Below are positions 7,995 through 14,603 of a stretch of DNA of 14,603 nucleotides, in pieces. The stretch is from Bacteroidales bacterium. GTDB taxonomy: Bacteria > Bacteroidota > Bacteroidia > Bacteroidales > WCHB1-69. How positions within the stretch are numbered: the first letter of the stretch is position 1; each line of letters begins with the position of its first letter. The translations under genes and the position numbers were made by a program. The stretch lies in the NCBI GenBank assembly GCA_012519525.1, contig JAAYQB010000035.1, positions 1 to 14,603 on the forward strand. Reading direction: 5' to 3'. Under the pieces are notes generated by a model, which was given only the letters and a program-made list of their open reading frames with translations, ran no database searches and was not told the DNA's origin.

Positions 7995-8726
7995 TTACCA
8001 ATTTCTACTTTTTAAACGTAAGGCTGCTAAATATAAAAATAAGACAATACTACTTAAAAAATATATAATATCGCGTGTATCAATAACTCCTCTACTAATT
8101 GACTCGTAATGATGACTTATACCCAATGTTTTAACCATATACCCAAAAGATTGAAACACATCGAATGAATAAATAAATTCAAATCCTCTCCATGCAATAA
8201 AACAAAGCAACACAGAAAAAAGAAAAGAAATAATTTGATTATCAGTTAATGTTGAAACAAATATGCCGATAGAGGCAAAAGTTGCTCCCAAAAATATTAA
8301 TCCTAAATAAGAACCCCACATTGCCCCTTGGTCAATATTTCCTTTAGGATAACCTAAGAAATAAACCGTTAGAAAATAAATCAATGTAGGAAGTAAAGAA
8401 ATGATTAACAAAACAATACTTGCTAAAAATTTTGCTAAAATAATTTTCATATCCGAAATAGGATAGGTTAACAGCAACTCAATGGTTCCCGACTTGGTTT
8501 CTTCGGCAAAAGAACGCATCGTAATAGCCGGTATTAATAGCAAAAAAACTACCGGAGCAAAATTAAACAAGCCGTTGATATCGGCAAATCCTCTTAGTAA
8601 TATATTATCGGAAAACGGAAATATCCATAGAAATAATCCCGTAAGCGACAGAAAAACACCTATAACGATATATCCTATCAGAGAACTTAAAAAACTTTTT
8701 ATTTCTTTAACAAAAAGACTATACAT
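7995..8726 (-). CDS. gldF: GldF, ABC-2 type permease subunit
   Basis: The membrane-spanning permease of the GldAFG ABC transporter. The 243-residue length is typical. Six predicted helices lie near 16-36, 53-70, 98-125, 140-162, 166-186 and 220-238. The stretch after the second helix, RSFAEETKSGTIELLL (71-86), is the conserved cytoplasmic element of ABC-2 permeases of the GldF/NosY type, expected to contact the ATPase. No ATPase gene (gldA) is in this window, so the nucleotide-binding subunit must be encoded elsewhere, as it is in Flavobacterium. It is the first gene of a four-gene run (gldF, gldG, DUF4340-like, BI-1), with a promoter box 26 bp upstream of the ATG, and is divergent from the M16 remnant and uvrA. 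Confidence 0.93.
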   Translation of the reverse strand: MYSLFVKEIKSFLSSLIGYIVIGVFLSLTGLFLWIFPFSDNILLRGFADINGLFNFAPVVFLLLIPAITMRSFAEETKSGTIELLLTYPISDMKIILAKFLASIVLLIISLLPTLIYFLTVYFLGYPKGNIDQGAMWGSYLGLIFLGATFASIGIFVSTLTDNQIISFLFSVLLCFIAWRGFEFIYSFDVFQSFGYMVKTLGISHHYESISRGVIDTRDIIYFLSSIVLFLYLAALRLKSRNW

Positions 8727-8751
8727 AAATTATTTCAAAATTTTAATAACT

Positions 8752-8767
8752 GCAAATGTACATAAAA
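8752..8767 (-). promoter_or_regulatory. Promoter box of the gldF operon
   Basis: On the minus strand TACATTTG (8760-8753) matches the TAnnTTTG -7 element, 26 bp before the gldF ATG. I see no good TTTG at -33; the expected place has a poor match near 8781-8784. The surrounding 16 bases are identical to those at the rnfB promoter (4255-4270) and contain the 8-bp palindrome ATGTACAT (8756-8763). Confidence 0.45.
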
Positions 8768-8824
8768 ATACTGAATAATACACTTCGTTAAATAAAAATG
8801 TTTGTAATTAATATACAAAACATA

Positions 8825-8856
8825 CTTTTATTGCAATAATATTTAGTGTATTTTTG
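8825..8856 (+). promoter_or_regulatory. Promoter in front of the M16 remnant and uvrA
   Basis: TATTTTTG at 8849-8856 matches TAnnTTTG, 37 bp before the ATG of the M16 remnant. A T-rich stretch (8825-8829) stands at the -33 distance but is not an exact TTTG. No other promoter-like box lies closer to uvrA, so uvrA is probably transcribed from here through the remnant. Confidence 0.4.
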
Positions 8857-8893
8857 TAACTTCTTTTAATAGTTTATTAACTATCTATTTTAT

Positions 8894-9199
8894 ATGAAAA
8901 TCAGTATTAAAATATTTGCTTTTTTCTTCAGTTTTGTAGCATATTTTCTACACGCACAAACGACTTTCAATGCTAATCAAATTTTACCATGCAACACCGA
9001 CATAAAAATTGGAAAATTGGATAATGAATTAACTTGTTATATCAGAGCAAATAAATATACTGAGAAACTAACCGTTTTTTATTTATCTGTCAAAGCCGGT
9101 TCCGTATTGAAAACAGAGGAGCAAATAGGATTGATACATTTTACCAAACACATGGGTTTCAATGAAAAAAGAATTATTAAAAATGCATTTGTAATTTAA
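8894..9199 (+). pseudogene. Truncated M16 (pitrilysin-type) zinc peptidase remnant
   Basis: This 101-residue frame is the N-terminal end of a secreted M16 peptidase, a family of about 900 or more residues in Bacteroidota. It has a signal peptide (1-21, hydrophobic core then HAQ), followed by a family-like IGKLDNELTCYI stretch (39-50) and GLIHFTKHMGFN (79-90). The zinc and catalytic motif HxxEH is present as H82-F-T-K85-H86, so the catalytic Glu is replaced by Lys. The frame stops about 15 residues later, where the peptidase domain should continue. Everything downstream is missing, and uvrA starts 2 bp after the stop. It is therefore a decayed, internally deleted gene, perhaps kept because it carries the promoter and leader for uvrA. 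A short exported peptide with its own role is possible but has no support here. Confidence 0.75.
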
Positions 9200-9201
9200 A
9201 A

Positions 9202-12009
9202 ATGAGAAAAAACGATTTTATTCGTATCAAAGGAGCTAAAGTCAACAACTTACAAAATATCTCGCTCGATATTCCTCACAATAAACTAATTGTGATTACC
9301 GGTTTATCGGGTTCAGGCAAATCATCGCTGGCTTTCGATACGCTCTATGCCGAAGGGCAACGTCGTTATATAGAATCTTTAAGTGCCTATGCACGTCAAT
9401 TTTTAGGAAAAATAAGTAAACCCAATATTGATTTCATTCACGGCATTCCGCCTGCTATTGCAATCGAACAAAAAGTCAGCACTAACAATCCACGTTCTAC
9501 CTTAGGAACCTCAACAGAAATTTATGAGTACATCAAACTTCTATTTGCTCGTTTAGGACAAACTTATTCCCCTATTTCCGGCGGTTTGGTAAAACGAGAT
9601 AGTGTGAACGACGTGTGTAATTTTATTTTTTCTCTACCCGAAGAATCATCAATTTTATTGTATGCACCTTTGATTCTTAGAAACAAAAGATCTGTTGAAG
9701 AACAATTATCCGTACTTTTACTACAAGGATTTAATCGTATCAGTGTGAATAAAGAAATTCTATTCATTGACGATTACTTAAAACGTAAAACTTCAAAAAC
9801 CGATACTATTCTCTTACTAATCGATCGTTTTATTTTAAACAAAACAGCAGAGAATCGCTCGCGTATTGCCGAATCAATCGAAACAGCATTTTTTGAAGGT
9901 CAAGGTGTTTGTTCAATTGAAACAACATTCCCCGATAAGAAAAAAGAAACCTATCATTTTTCTAATCAATTTGAAAAAGACGGCATTACATTTAAAAAAC
10001 CGAGTGTTAACATGTTTTCTTTCAACAACCCATACGGTGCGTGTCCTCGTTGCGAAGGTTTTGGCAACATATTGGGAATAGACCCTGACTTGGTTATTCC
10101 CGATAAAAATTTATCGGTTTACGAAGATGCTGTTGTTTGCTGGAAAACAGAAAAAATGAGCGAATATAAACAAATATTAATAAACAATGCACATCTTTTC
10201 AATTTTCCTATCCATCGTCCTATTTCTCAACTTACAAAAGAAGAATATGATGTATTATGGAATGGAAACGAATACTTTTATGGAATTAATCAGTTTTTCC
10301 AATGGGTAGAAGAAAATACCTATAAAATACAGTACCGTGTTTTACTTTCTCGTTATAAGGGAAAAACAGTATGCCCTGAATGCAAAGGCAGTAGATTAGC
10401 AAAAGATGCCGAATACGTTAAAATAAGCGGGAAAAACATTCACGATATCATCGAAATGCCTCTTGACGAATGTTTGTCTTTTTTCCAATCTTTAACCTTC
10501 GATAGTCCTCAAGAGCAATCAATTGCCGAACGTTTATTAAAAGAAATAACAACTCGCATTCAGTTTCTTTGCAACCTTGGATTAGAATACCTCAATCTTA
10601 ACCGTCCTTCTCATACTTTATCGGGTGGCGAATCGCAACGTGTCAATTTAGCAGGTTCTTTAGGAAGTAGTTTGGTTGGCTCGCTCTATATATTAGATGA
10701 ACCAAGTATCGGATTACATAGCAAAGATACGCTGAAACTTATCAATACGCTTAAACATTTAAGAGATATTGGAAATACGGTTATCGTCGTAGAACATGAC
10801 GAAGAAATTATTCGTGCAGCAGATCAAATCATCGACACAGGACCTCTTTCGGGAAAAAATGGAGGAAAAATTGTATTTCAAGGAAGTATTAAAGAATTAT
10901 TAAAAGACAAAAACAGCATCACTGCCAAATATTTAAACAATAATTTACAAATCGAAATTCCTAAAGAAAGGAAAAAAGCAAAACAATTTATATCTTTACA
11001 CAATGTTTCTTTGTATAACATTCACAATCTGTCGGTTGACATTCCTTTAAATGTATTAACTTTTATAACAGGCGTTTCGGGAAGCGGCAAATCTACTTTG
11101 ATAAAAGAACTATTATTTCCACTTATTAGTCGCGAAATAGATAGCCGACAAATCAGTGTAAAAGAAAAATCGCACTACTTAAAAGGCGATTTAGCACAAA
11201 TTTCTCATGTTGAGTTTGTAGACCAAAACCCTATTGGTCGTTCTTCTCGTTCTAATCCTGCTACTTATGTAGGTGCTTTTGAATACATACGACAATTGTT
11301 TGCAGAACAAGCTTTAGCAAAAAGCAGAGGATATAAACCCGGTTTTTTCTCTTTCAACATCGAAGGAGGACGCTGCGAAGCCTGTCAAGGAGAAGGACAT
11401 ATCAGTATTAAAATGCAATTTATGGCAGATGTTGAAATTATTTGCGACGAATGCAAAGGGAAATGCTATAAAGACGAAACATTGGAAGTAAAAATAAAAG
11501 ATAAAAACATCTACGATATACTACAACTAACTGTTGACGAAGCAATTGTTTTTTTTCAATCTTTGCCCGAGAACCGTTTAACACAAAACATTGTTTCCTC
11601 ATTGCAACCTCTTTCCGATGTAGGTATTGGCTATTTACATTTAGCTCAATCGTCAACTTCTTTGTCGGGCGGCGAAGCTCAAAGAGTAAAATTAGCTTTT
11701 TTCCTTGGCAAAGGAAGCAAACAACAGCACACTCTTTTCCTTTTTGACGAACCGACTACAGGATTACATTTTCACGATATACACAATCTTTACAAAGCAT
11801 TTAAAGCACTTATCAAACAAGGACATAGCATTGTAGTTATCGAACACAATTTAGACATGATTAAATGTGCCGATTGGATTATTGAATTAGGACCGGAAGG
11901 TGGAAATAAAGGCGGAAAAATTATTTTTCAAGGAACACCTGAAGATATTGTTAAATGCAAACAATCACACACCGCCAATTTTCTTATTAAAAAATTAAAT
12001 CTCAATTAA
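9202..12009 (+). CDS. uvrA: UvrA, excinuclease ABC subunit A
   Basis: The DNA-damage recognition ATPase of nucleotide excision repair, which acts as a dimer and loads UvrB. The 935 residues carry two ABC ATPase modules. The first has Walker A GLSGSGKS (34-41), signature LSGGE (473-477) and Walker B LDEPS (498-502). The second has Walker A GVSGSGKS (624-631), LSGGE (821-825) and FDEPTTG (848-854). The C-terminal zinc module is complete (C725, C728, C748, C751). In the insertion region only one CxxC pair of the E. coli first zinc finger is present (C281, C284); its partner pair is missing, which as far as I recall is normal for Bacteroidota UvrA. A further CxxC is at 391-394. The ATG lies 2 bp after the M16 remnant, and the symporter ATG directly follows the stop codon. 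Confidence 0.98.
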   Translation: MRKNDFIRIKGAKVNNLQNISLDIPHNKLIVITGLSGSGKSSLAFDTLYAEGQRRYIESLSAYARQFLGKISKPNIDFIHGIPPAIAIEQKVSTNNPRSTLGTSTEIYEYIKLLFARLGQTYSPISGGLVKRDSVNDVCNFIFSLPEESSILLYAPLILRNKRSVEEQLSVLLLQGFNRISVNKEILFIDDYLKRKTSKTDTILLLIDRFILNKTAENRSRIAESIETAFFEGQGVCSIETTFPDKKKETYHFSNQFEKDGITFKKPSVNMFSFNNPYGACPRCEGFGNILGIDPDLVIPDKNLSVYEDAVVCWKTEKMSEYKQILINNAHLFNFPIHRPISQLTKEEYDVLWNGNEYFYGINQFFQWVEENTYKIQYRVLLSRYKGKTVCPECKGSRLAKDAEYVKISGKNIHDIIEMPLDECLSFFQSLTFDSPQEQSIAERLLKEITTRIQFLCNLGLEYLNLNRPSHTLSGGESQRVNLAGSLGSSLVGSLYILDEPSIGLHSKDTLKLINTLKHLRDIGNTVIVVEHDEEIIRAADQIIDTGPLSGKNGGKIVFQGSIKELLKDKNSITAKYLNNNLQIEIPKERKKAKQFISLHNVSLYNIHNLSVDIPLNVLTFITGVSGSGKSTLIKELLFPLISREIDSRQISVKEKSHYLKGDLAQISHVEFVDQNPIGRSSRSNPATYVGAFEYIRQLFAEQALAKSRGYKPGFFSFNIEGGRCEACQGEGHISIKMQFMADVEIICDECKGKCYKDETLEVKIKDKNIYDILQLTVDEAIVFFQSLPENRLTQNIVSSLQPLSDVGIGYLHLAQSSTSLSGGEAQRVKLAFFLGKGSKQQHTLFLFDEPTTGLHFHDIHNLYKAFKALIKQGHSIVVIEHNLDMIKCADWIIELGPEGGNKGGKIIFQGTPEDIVKCKQSHTANFLIKKLNLN

Positions 12010-13467
12010 ATGCAAATAATTATTTTTACATGTTTCGTCATTTACACCATCGTTATTTTTTTAGTAACTTGGCTTACTACTCGTAAAGCCAATAACGAAT
12101 CTTTTTATATCGGGAATCGTCAATCGCCATGGTTTGTAGTAGCTTATGGGATGATAGGAGCTTCTCTTTCCGGTGTAACTTTTATGTCGGTACCGGGCTG
12201 GGTTGACACGCGTGCGTTTTCGTACATGCTTACCGTATTCGGTTATTTTTTAGGTTATCTTGTTATATCATTCCTTTTAATGCCGGCTTATTATAAATTA
12301 AAATTAACATCTATTTATCAATATTTAGAATTACGTTTTGGCTTTTGGACTCATAAAACAGGTTCTTTCTTTTTCTTATTATCAAGAACATTAGGAGCTT
12401 CATTGCGTATATTTTTAGTCATCCTTGTACTGCATGAGTTTGTATTTTCTTATTGGGGATTTCGCTTTGAACTTACGGTTGTTATGTTCCTTTTCCTAAT
12501 ATTAGCCTACACTTTGAAAGGAGGAGTAAAAACAATTATTTGGACCGACACACTACAAACCACCTTTATGCTTGCTTCGCTGATAATAAGTGTTATATTA
12601 ATATGTAAAGCGATGGATATGAGTTTTGGAGAAATGTTTACAACCATCAAAAACAGTCGCTATTCTCAAGTAATATTTACCGATAATACTTCGCGTTTAT
12701 GCTGGTGGAAACAAATCTTAGGAGGTATGTTTATCACTATCAGCATGACAGGTTTAGACCAAGAAATGATGCAGAAAAATTTGAGTTGTAAAAACATTAA
12801 ATCTGCACAAAAAAACATGTTTAGTTTTAGCATCATTATTATTTTCGTTAATTTTCTTTTTCTCTTCTTAGGAGCTGCTTTATATCTATATGCTGCTGCT
12901 AACAATATTGATGTTAAGGGCGATGAACTATTTGCTTCTATCGCTATCAATCATTTAGGAGTTGGTGCCGGAGTCATTTTTATTATAGGTTTAATATCGG
13001 CATTGTATCCAAGTGCCGACGGAGCACTCACATCGTTAACAACCTCTTTTAGCGTAGACTTCTTAAATTTAGAAAAAAGAACGGATTTTACAGAAAAGAA
13101 AAAAACACATATACGATATGTAGTTCACAGTGGATTTGCACTACTTTTCATCGCTATTATTATCTTTTACGAACAACATCGTTCAGCTAATCTTATTGAC
13201 ATCTTGTTTCGTATAGCAAGTATTACCTACGGTCCGTTATTAGGTTTATTTGTTTTTGGATTAATAATGAAACGAAAAATTCAAGATAAATTAGCCCCAA
13301 TCGTATGTGTGCTATCACCTGTTATATGCTTTATTTTAAGTCAAAATTCTCTCAAATGGTTCAATTACTCTTTCGATTTTGAACTGCTTCTTTTAAACGG
13401 ACTACTCACATTTGTGGGATTATTGTTCATTAGTAAAAAAAATAATAGTGTATCTTTGCACGTATAA
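12010..13467 (+). CDS. Sodium:solute symporter (SSS family)
   Basis: A 485-residue inner-membrane transporter of the SSS family (LeuT fold), which uses the sodium gradient to import a solute such as a sugar, amino acid, carboxylate or vitamin. I see about 12-13 hydrophobic helices. The first-helix region GASLSGVTFMSVPGW (50-64) matches the unwound TM1 motif of the family. The SADGALTSLTTSFSVDF stretch near 335-351 corresponds to the TM8 region, whose paired hydroxyl residues bind sodium in vSGLT and PutP. The C-terminus ends after the last helix with a short basic tail. The start codon directly follows the uvrA stop with no gap, so translation is probably coupled. The solute cannot be read from the sequence, and there is no obvious functional link to UvrA. 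Confidence 0.93.
   Translation: MQIIIFTCFVIYTIVIFLVTWLTTRKANNESFYIGNRQSPWFVVAYGMIGASLSGVTFMSVPGWVDTRAFSYMLTVFGYFLGYLVISFLLMPAYYKLKLTSIYQYLELRFGFWTHKTGSFFFLLSRTLGASLRIFLVILVLHEFVFSYWGFRFELTVVMFLFLILAYTLKGGVKTIIWTDTLQTTFMLASLIISVILICKAMDMSFGEMFTTIKNSRYSQVIFTDNTSRLCWWKQILGGMFITISMTGLDQEMMQKNLSCKNIKSAQKNMFSFSIIIIFVNFLFLFLGAALYLYAAANNIDVKGDELFASIAINHLGVGAGVIFIIGLISALYPSADGALTSLTTSFSVDFLNLEKRTDFTEKKKTHIRYVVHSGFALLFIAIIIFYEQHRSANLIDILFRIASITYGPLLGLFVFGLIMKRKIQDKLAPIVCVLSPVICFILSQNSLKWFNYSFDFELLLLNGLLTFVGLLFISKKNNSVSLHV
13451..13458 (+). promoter_or_regulatory. Promoter box for the lipoprotein gene
   Basis: TATCTTTG matches the Bacteroidota -7 element TAnnTTTG exactly and is followed by CA. It lies inside the last codons of the symporter gene, 22 bp before the lipoprotein ATG at 13481. 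No exact -33 TTTG is at the usual distance. It suggests the lipoprotein can be transcribed on its own, with a very short leader. Confidence 0.45.
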
Positions 13468-13480
13468 AAATTTAAACACT

Positions 13481-14461
13481 ATGAGTAAATATAAAAAAAT
13501 CATCTTTGGGTTCATTGTATTGGGGATATTCACTGCTTGTCATCAAAAGAACAAAAAAGAAGAAAACCCATATAATAATCTGACTGAAAAAACATTACCT
13601 TTAGTAATAAACTGTGAAGAAGTGTACGGCGATTCACATCCTATCTTGAGTAATGAGTTGCTTACACAATTATTCTCTTTATTAAAAAAACAAGAAGGAT
13701 ATCCGCCTACAATTGCTACTACCCTGCCTAGTGAATGGCTTGTTGAATATCAAATAGAAAATCTATCTTCCAATTTCGATATTTGGGTAATTTCGAACAC
13801 AAATGAAATTACACATAAAGTATTGTTAACCGTAGAAAAAACAGAAACTTCTTATCGTATAATTGCTGCTTTAACTGTTGCGTATTCCGTAGCCATGGAA
13901 AAAAAAGACAGTTTAGCAAGCGAAGAATGGACTTGCAGCATCGAAAAGGACTATACAATCAAAGTGAAGAAAAAATACGAAAAAATCTATTCTTCTGTTG
14001 TTGACAGTATTATTCCTGTTAATCAATTGATAGAAACGGAGGACATTTATCATATTTCTTTAAACGGAATGATTACCTACGAACAACCTATTAAATTTGA
14101 CACGGATTATATGGCTATTATACAATTTGCCGACACTTCGGAAGTGGGAGTTGAAATTGACGAGGATTGGTTATGGAACCGCATACGTATGCAAGAAACA
14201 TTGGAAGAATACAACATATTATTTGTTGAAACAAGTAAAAATTTCGACAAAATACCTATCTTGAATTATTATGGAGAAGAAGTTGACATAGTAAGTATTA
14301 CGTCTTTTTTAACTACTCATTCAAAAGGCTACATTTTTTTAAAAAAAGGGTCAAAACCTTATTATTACAGATATTGTCCTACCGAAGAATGTATAAAAAA
14401 AGCATTACCTTATTTTAATATTACACAAGATAGCTCGGAAGTTGTAATGGAAAACGATTAA
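13481..14461 (+). CDS. Lipoprotein of unknown function
   Basis: A 326-residue predicted lipoprotein that I do not recognise. It has a basic N-terminus, a hydrophobic core (7-19) and a lipobox-like FTAC with Cys20 as the lipidation site. A lysine-rich stretch (HQKNKKEEN) follows. The mature part is rich in Glu, Lys, Ile and Tyr and has no membrane helix after the signal. Local features are an EVGVEIDEDWLW stretch (about 220-231) and a Cys pair near the C-terminus (C299-x4-C304) that could form a disulfide or bind a ligand. I start it at 13481 because only this ATG gives a proper lipoprotein signal; the in-frame ATG at 13412 lies inside the symporter gene and adds residues that spoil the signal. 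It lies 13 bp after the symporter and converges on panD. Confidence 0.8.
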   Translation: MSKYKKIIFGFIVLGIFTACHQKNKKEENPYNNLTEKTLPLVINCEEVYGDSHPILSNELLTQLFSLLKKQEGYPPTIATTLPSEWLVEYQIENLSSNFDIWVISNTNEITHKVLLTVEKTETSYRIIAALTVAYSVAMEKKDSLASEEWTCSIEKDYTIKVKKKYEKIYSSVVDSIIPVNQLIETEDIYHISLNGMITYEQPIKFDTDYMAIIQFADTSEVGVEIDEDWLWNRIRMQETLEEYNILFVETSKNFDKIPILNYYGEEVDIVSITSFLTTHSKGYIFLKKGSKPYYYRYCPTEECIKKALPYFNITQDSSEVVMEND

Positions 14462-14472
14462 GCTGTAATTTA

Positions 14473-14486
14473 CTGTTAATTAATAG
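14473..14486. terminator. AT-rich near-palindrome between the lipoprotein gene and panD
   Basis: CTGTTAATTAATAG is a near-perfect palindrome with one mismatch that becomes a G-U pair in the plus-strand RNA; flanking A-T bases extend it by one pair. A T-rich run (14487-14494) follows on the plus side. It lies in the 26-bp gap between convergent stop codons. A further inverted pair, GGAAAAC (14449-14455) and GTTTTCC (14503-14509), encloses it. A bidirectional terminator is likely by position, but the stem is weak. Confidence 0.35.
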
Positions 14487-14487
14487 T

Positions 14488-14603
14488 TTATTTTAAACGA
14501 TTGTTTTCCGGAATAACAACAACAGGTTGAAATGTTTTTGCTTCTTCTTGTGTCATCATGGCATAAGAAAGAATAATAACAGTATCACCGACAACGGCTT
14601 TAC
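14488..14603 (-). CDS. panD: Aspartate 1-decarboxylase C-terminus, cut off by the window
   Basis: The last 37 residues of PanD, the pyruvoyl enzyme that makes beta-alanine from aspartate for pantothenate and coenzyme A synthesis. The visible part starts AVVGDTVIILSYAMM and continues with QEEAK and a VVVIPENN tail. This matches the family's GD-VII-SY ... EEA end, including the stretch after the last beta strand. The self-cleavage site (Gly-Ser near residue 24) and the rest of the gene lie beyond the right edge. It ends on TAA at 14488-14490, convergent with the lipoprotein gene. Recognition rests on this short stretch only. Confidence 0.85.
   Translation of the reverse strand, partial: KAVVGDTVIILSYAMMTQEEAKTFQPVVVIPENNRLK

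Noticed and set aside
7990..8001. Upstream extension of GldG to 8001
   Set aside because: It needs a TTG start overlapping gldF; the ATG at 7989 lies 5 bp after the gldF stop and is the simpler start.
8482..8778. Plus-strand open frame of 98 codons opposite gldF
   Set aside because: It is antisense to gldF and runs over the gldF promoter box; its composition is that of a reverse-complement shadow.
9918..10056. UvrA lacks the first Cys pair of the E. coli N-terminal zinc finger
   Set aside because: As I recall, Bacteroidota UvrA proteins normally lack this pair while keeping the CPxC pair after FSFNNP. It looks like a lineage trait rather than a defect.
12666..12950. Minus-strand open frame of 94 codons opposite the symporter
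   Set aside because: Shadow of membrane-helix coding sequence; no start context and no recognisable protein features.
13412..13480. Upstream extension of the lipoprotein into the symporter gene
   Set aside because: The extra 23 residues lie in symporter coding sequence and bury the lipoprotein signal; the ATG at 13481 gives a normal lipobox.

Overview
This window looks like a low-GC Bacteroidota chromosome segment, most likely Bacteroidales or a close relative. The evidence is a GldF/GldG pair, a Bacteroides-type RnfB, a UvrA of the Bacteroidota form, a SufS-type cysteine desulfurase, few recognisable Shine-Dalgarno sequences, and several TAnnTTTG boxes at promoter positions. Genes are tightly packed. 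The only gaps above 100 bp are 4220-4404 and 8727-8893, and both look like promoter regions. I found no tRNA, rRNA, CRISPR array, insertion sequence or phage gene.

Layout, left to right. (1) Positions 1-1050 (+) hold the 3' part of a membrane acyltransferase of the PlsC type. It converges on a minus-strand block across an AT-rich palindrome. (2) Positions 1060-4219 (-), in transcription order, hold rnfB, a small four-helix membrane protein, sufS, and a fumarylacetoacetate-hydrolase-fold protein. They are spaced as one operon (gaps of 33, -1 and 2 bp) behind a promoter candidate at 4256-4289. (3) Positions 4405-8726 (-) hold gldF, gldG, a DUF4340-like membrane-anchored protein and a Bax-inhibitor-1/YccA protein, again spaced as one operon (gaps of 5, 11 and 7 bp). 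(4) From 8894 (+) there is a truncated M16 peptidase remnant, then uvrA 2 bp later, a sodium:solute symporter starting on the base after the uvrA stop, and an unrecognised lipoprotein with its own promoter candidate. (5) The right edge (-) is the C-terminus of aspartate 1-decarboxylase (panD).

Functionally the window mixes housekeeping tasks: phospholipid acylation, sulfur mobilisation for Fe-S clusters, an Rnf electron-transfer subunit, an ABC-2 type permease with its accessory proteins, nucleotide excision repair, solute uptake and pantothenate synthesis. I do not see a clear new defence or mobile system. The points most worth a second look are signs of decay or divergence at key residues: the M16 remnant left in front of uvrA, the FAH-fold protein with two altered metal ligands, single key-residue changes in RnfB and the BI-1 protein, and a 16-bp sequence shared by the rnfB and gldF promoters. 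RnfB and SufS also sit together, without the rest of the rnf or suf genes beside them.
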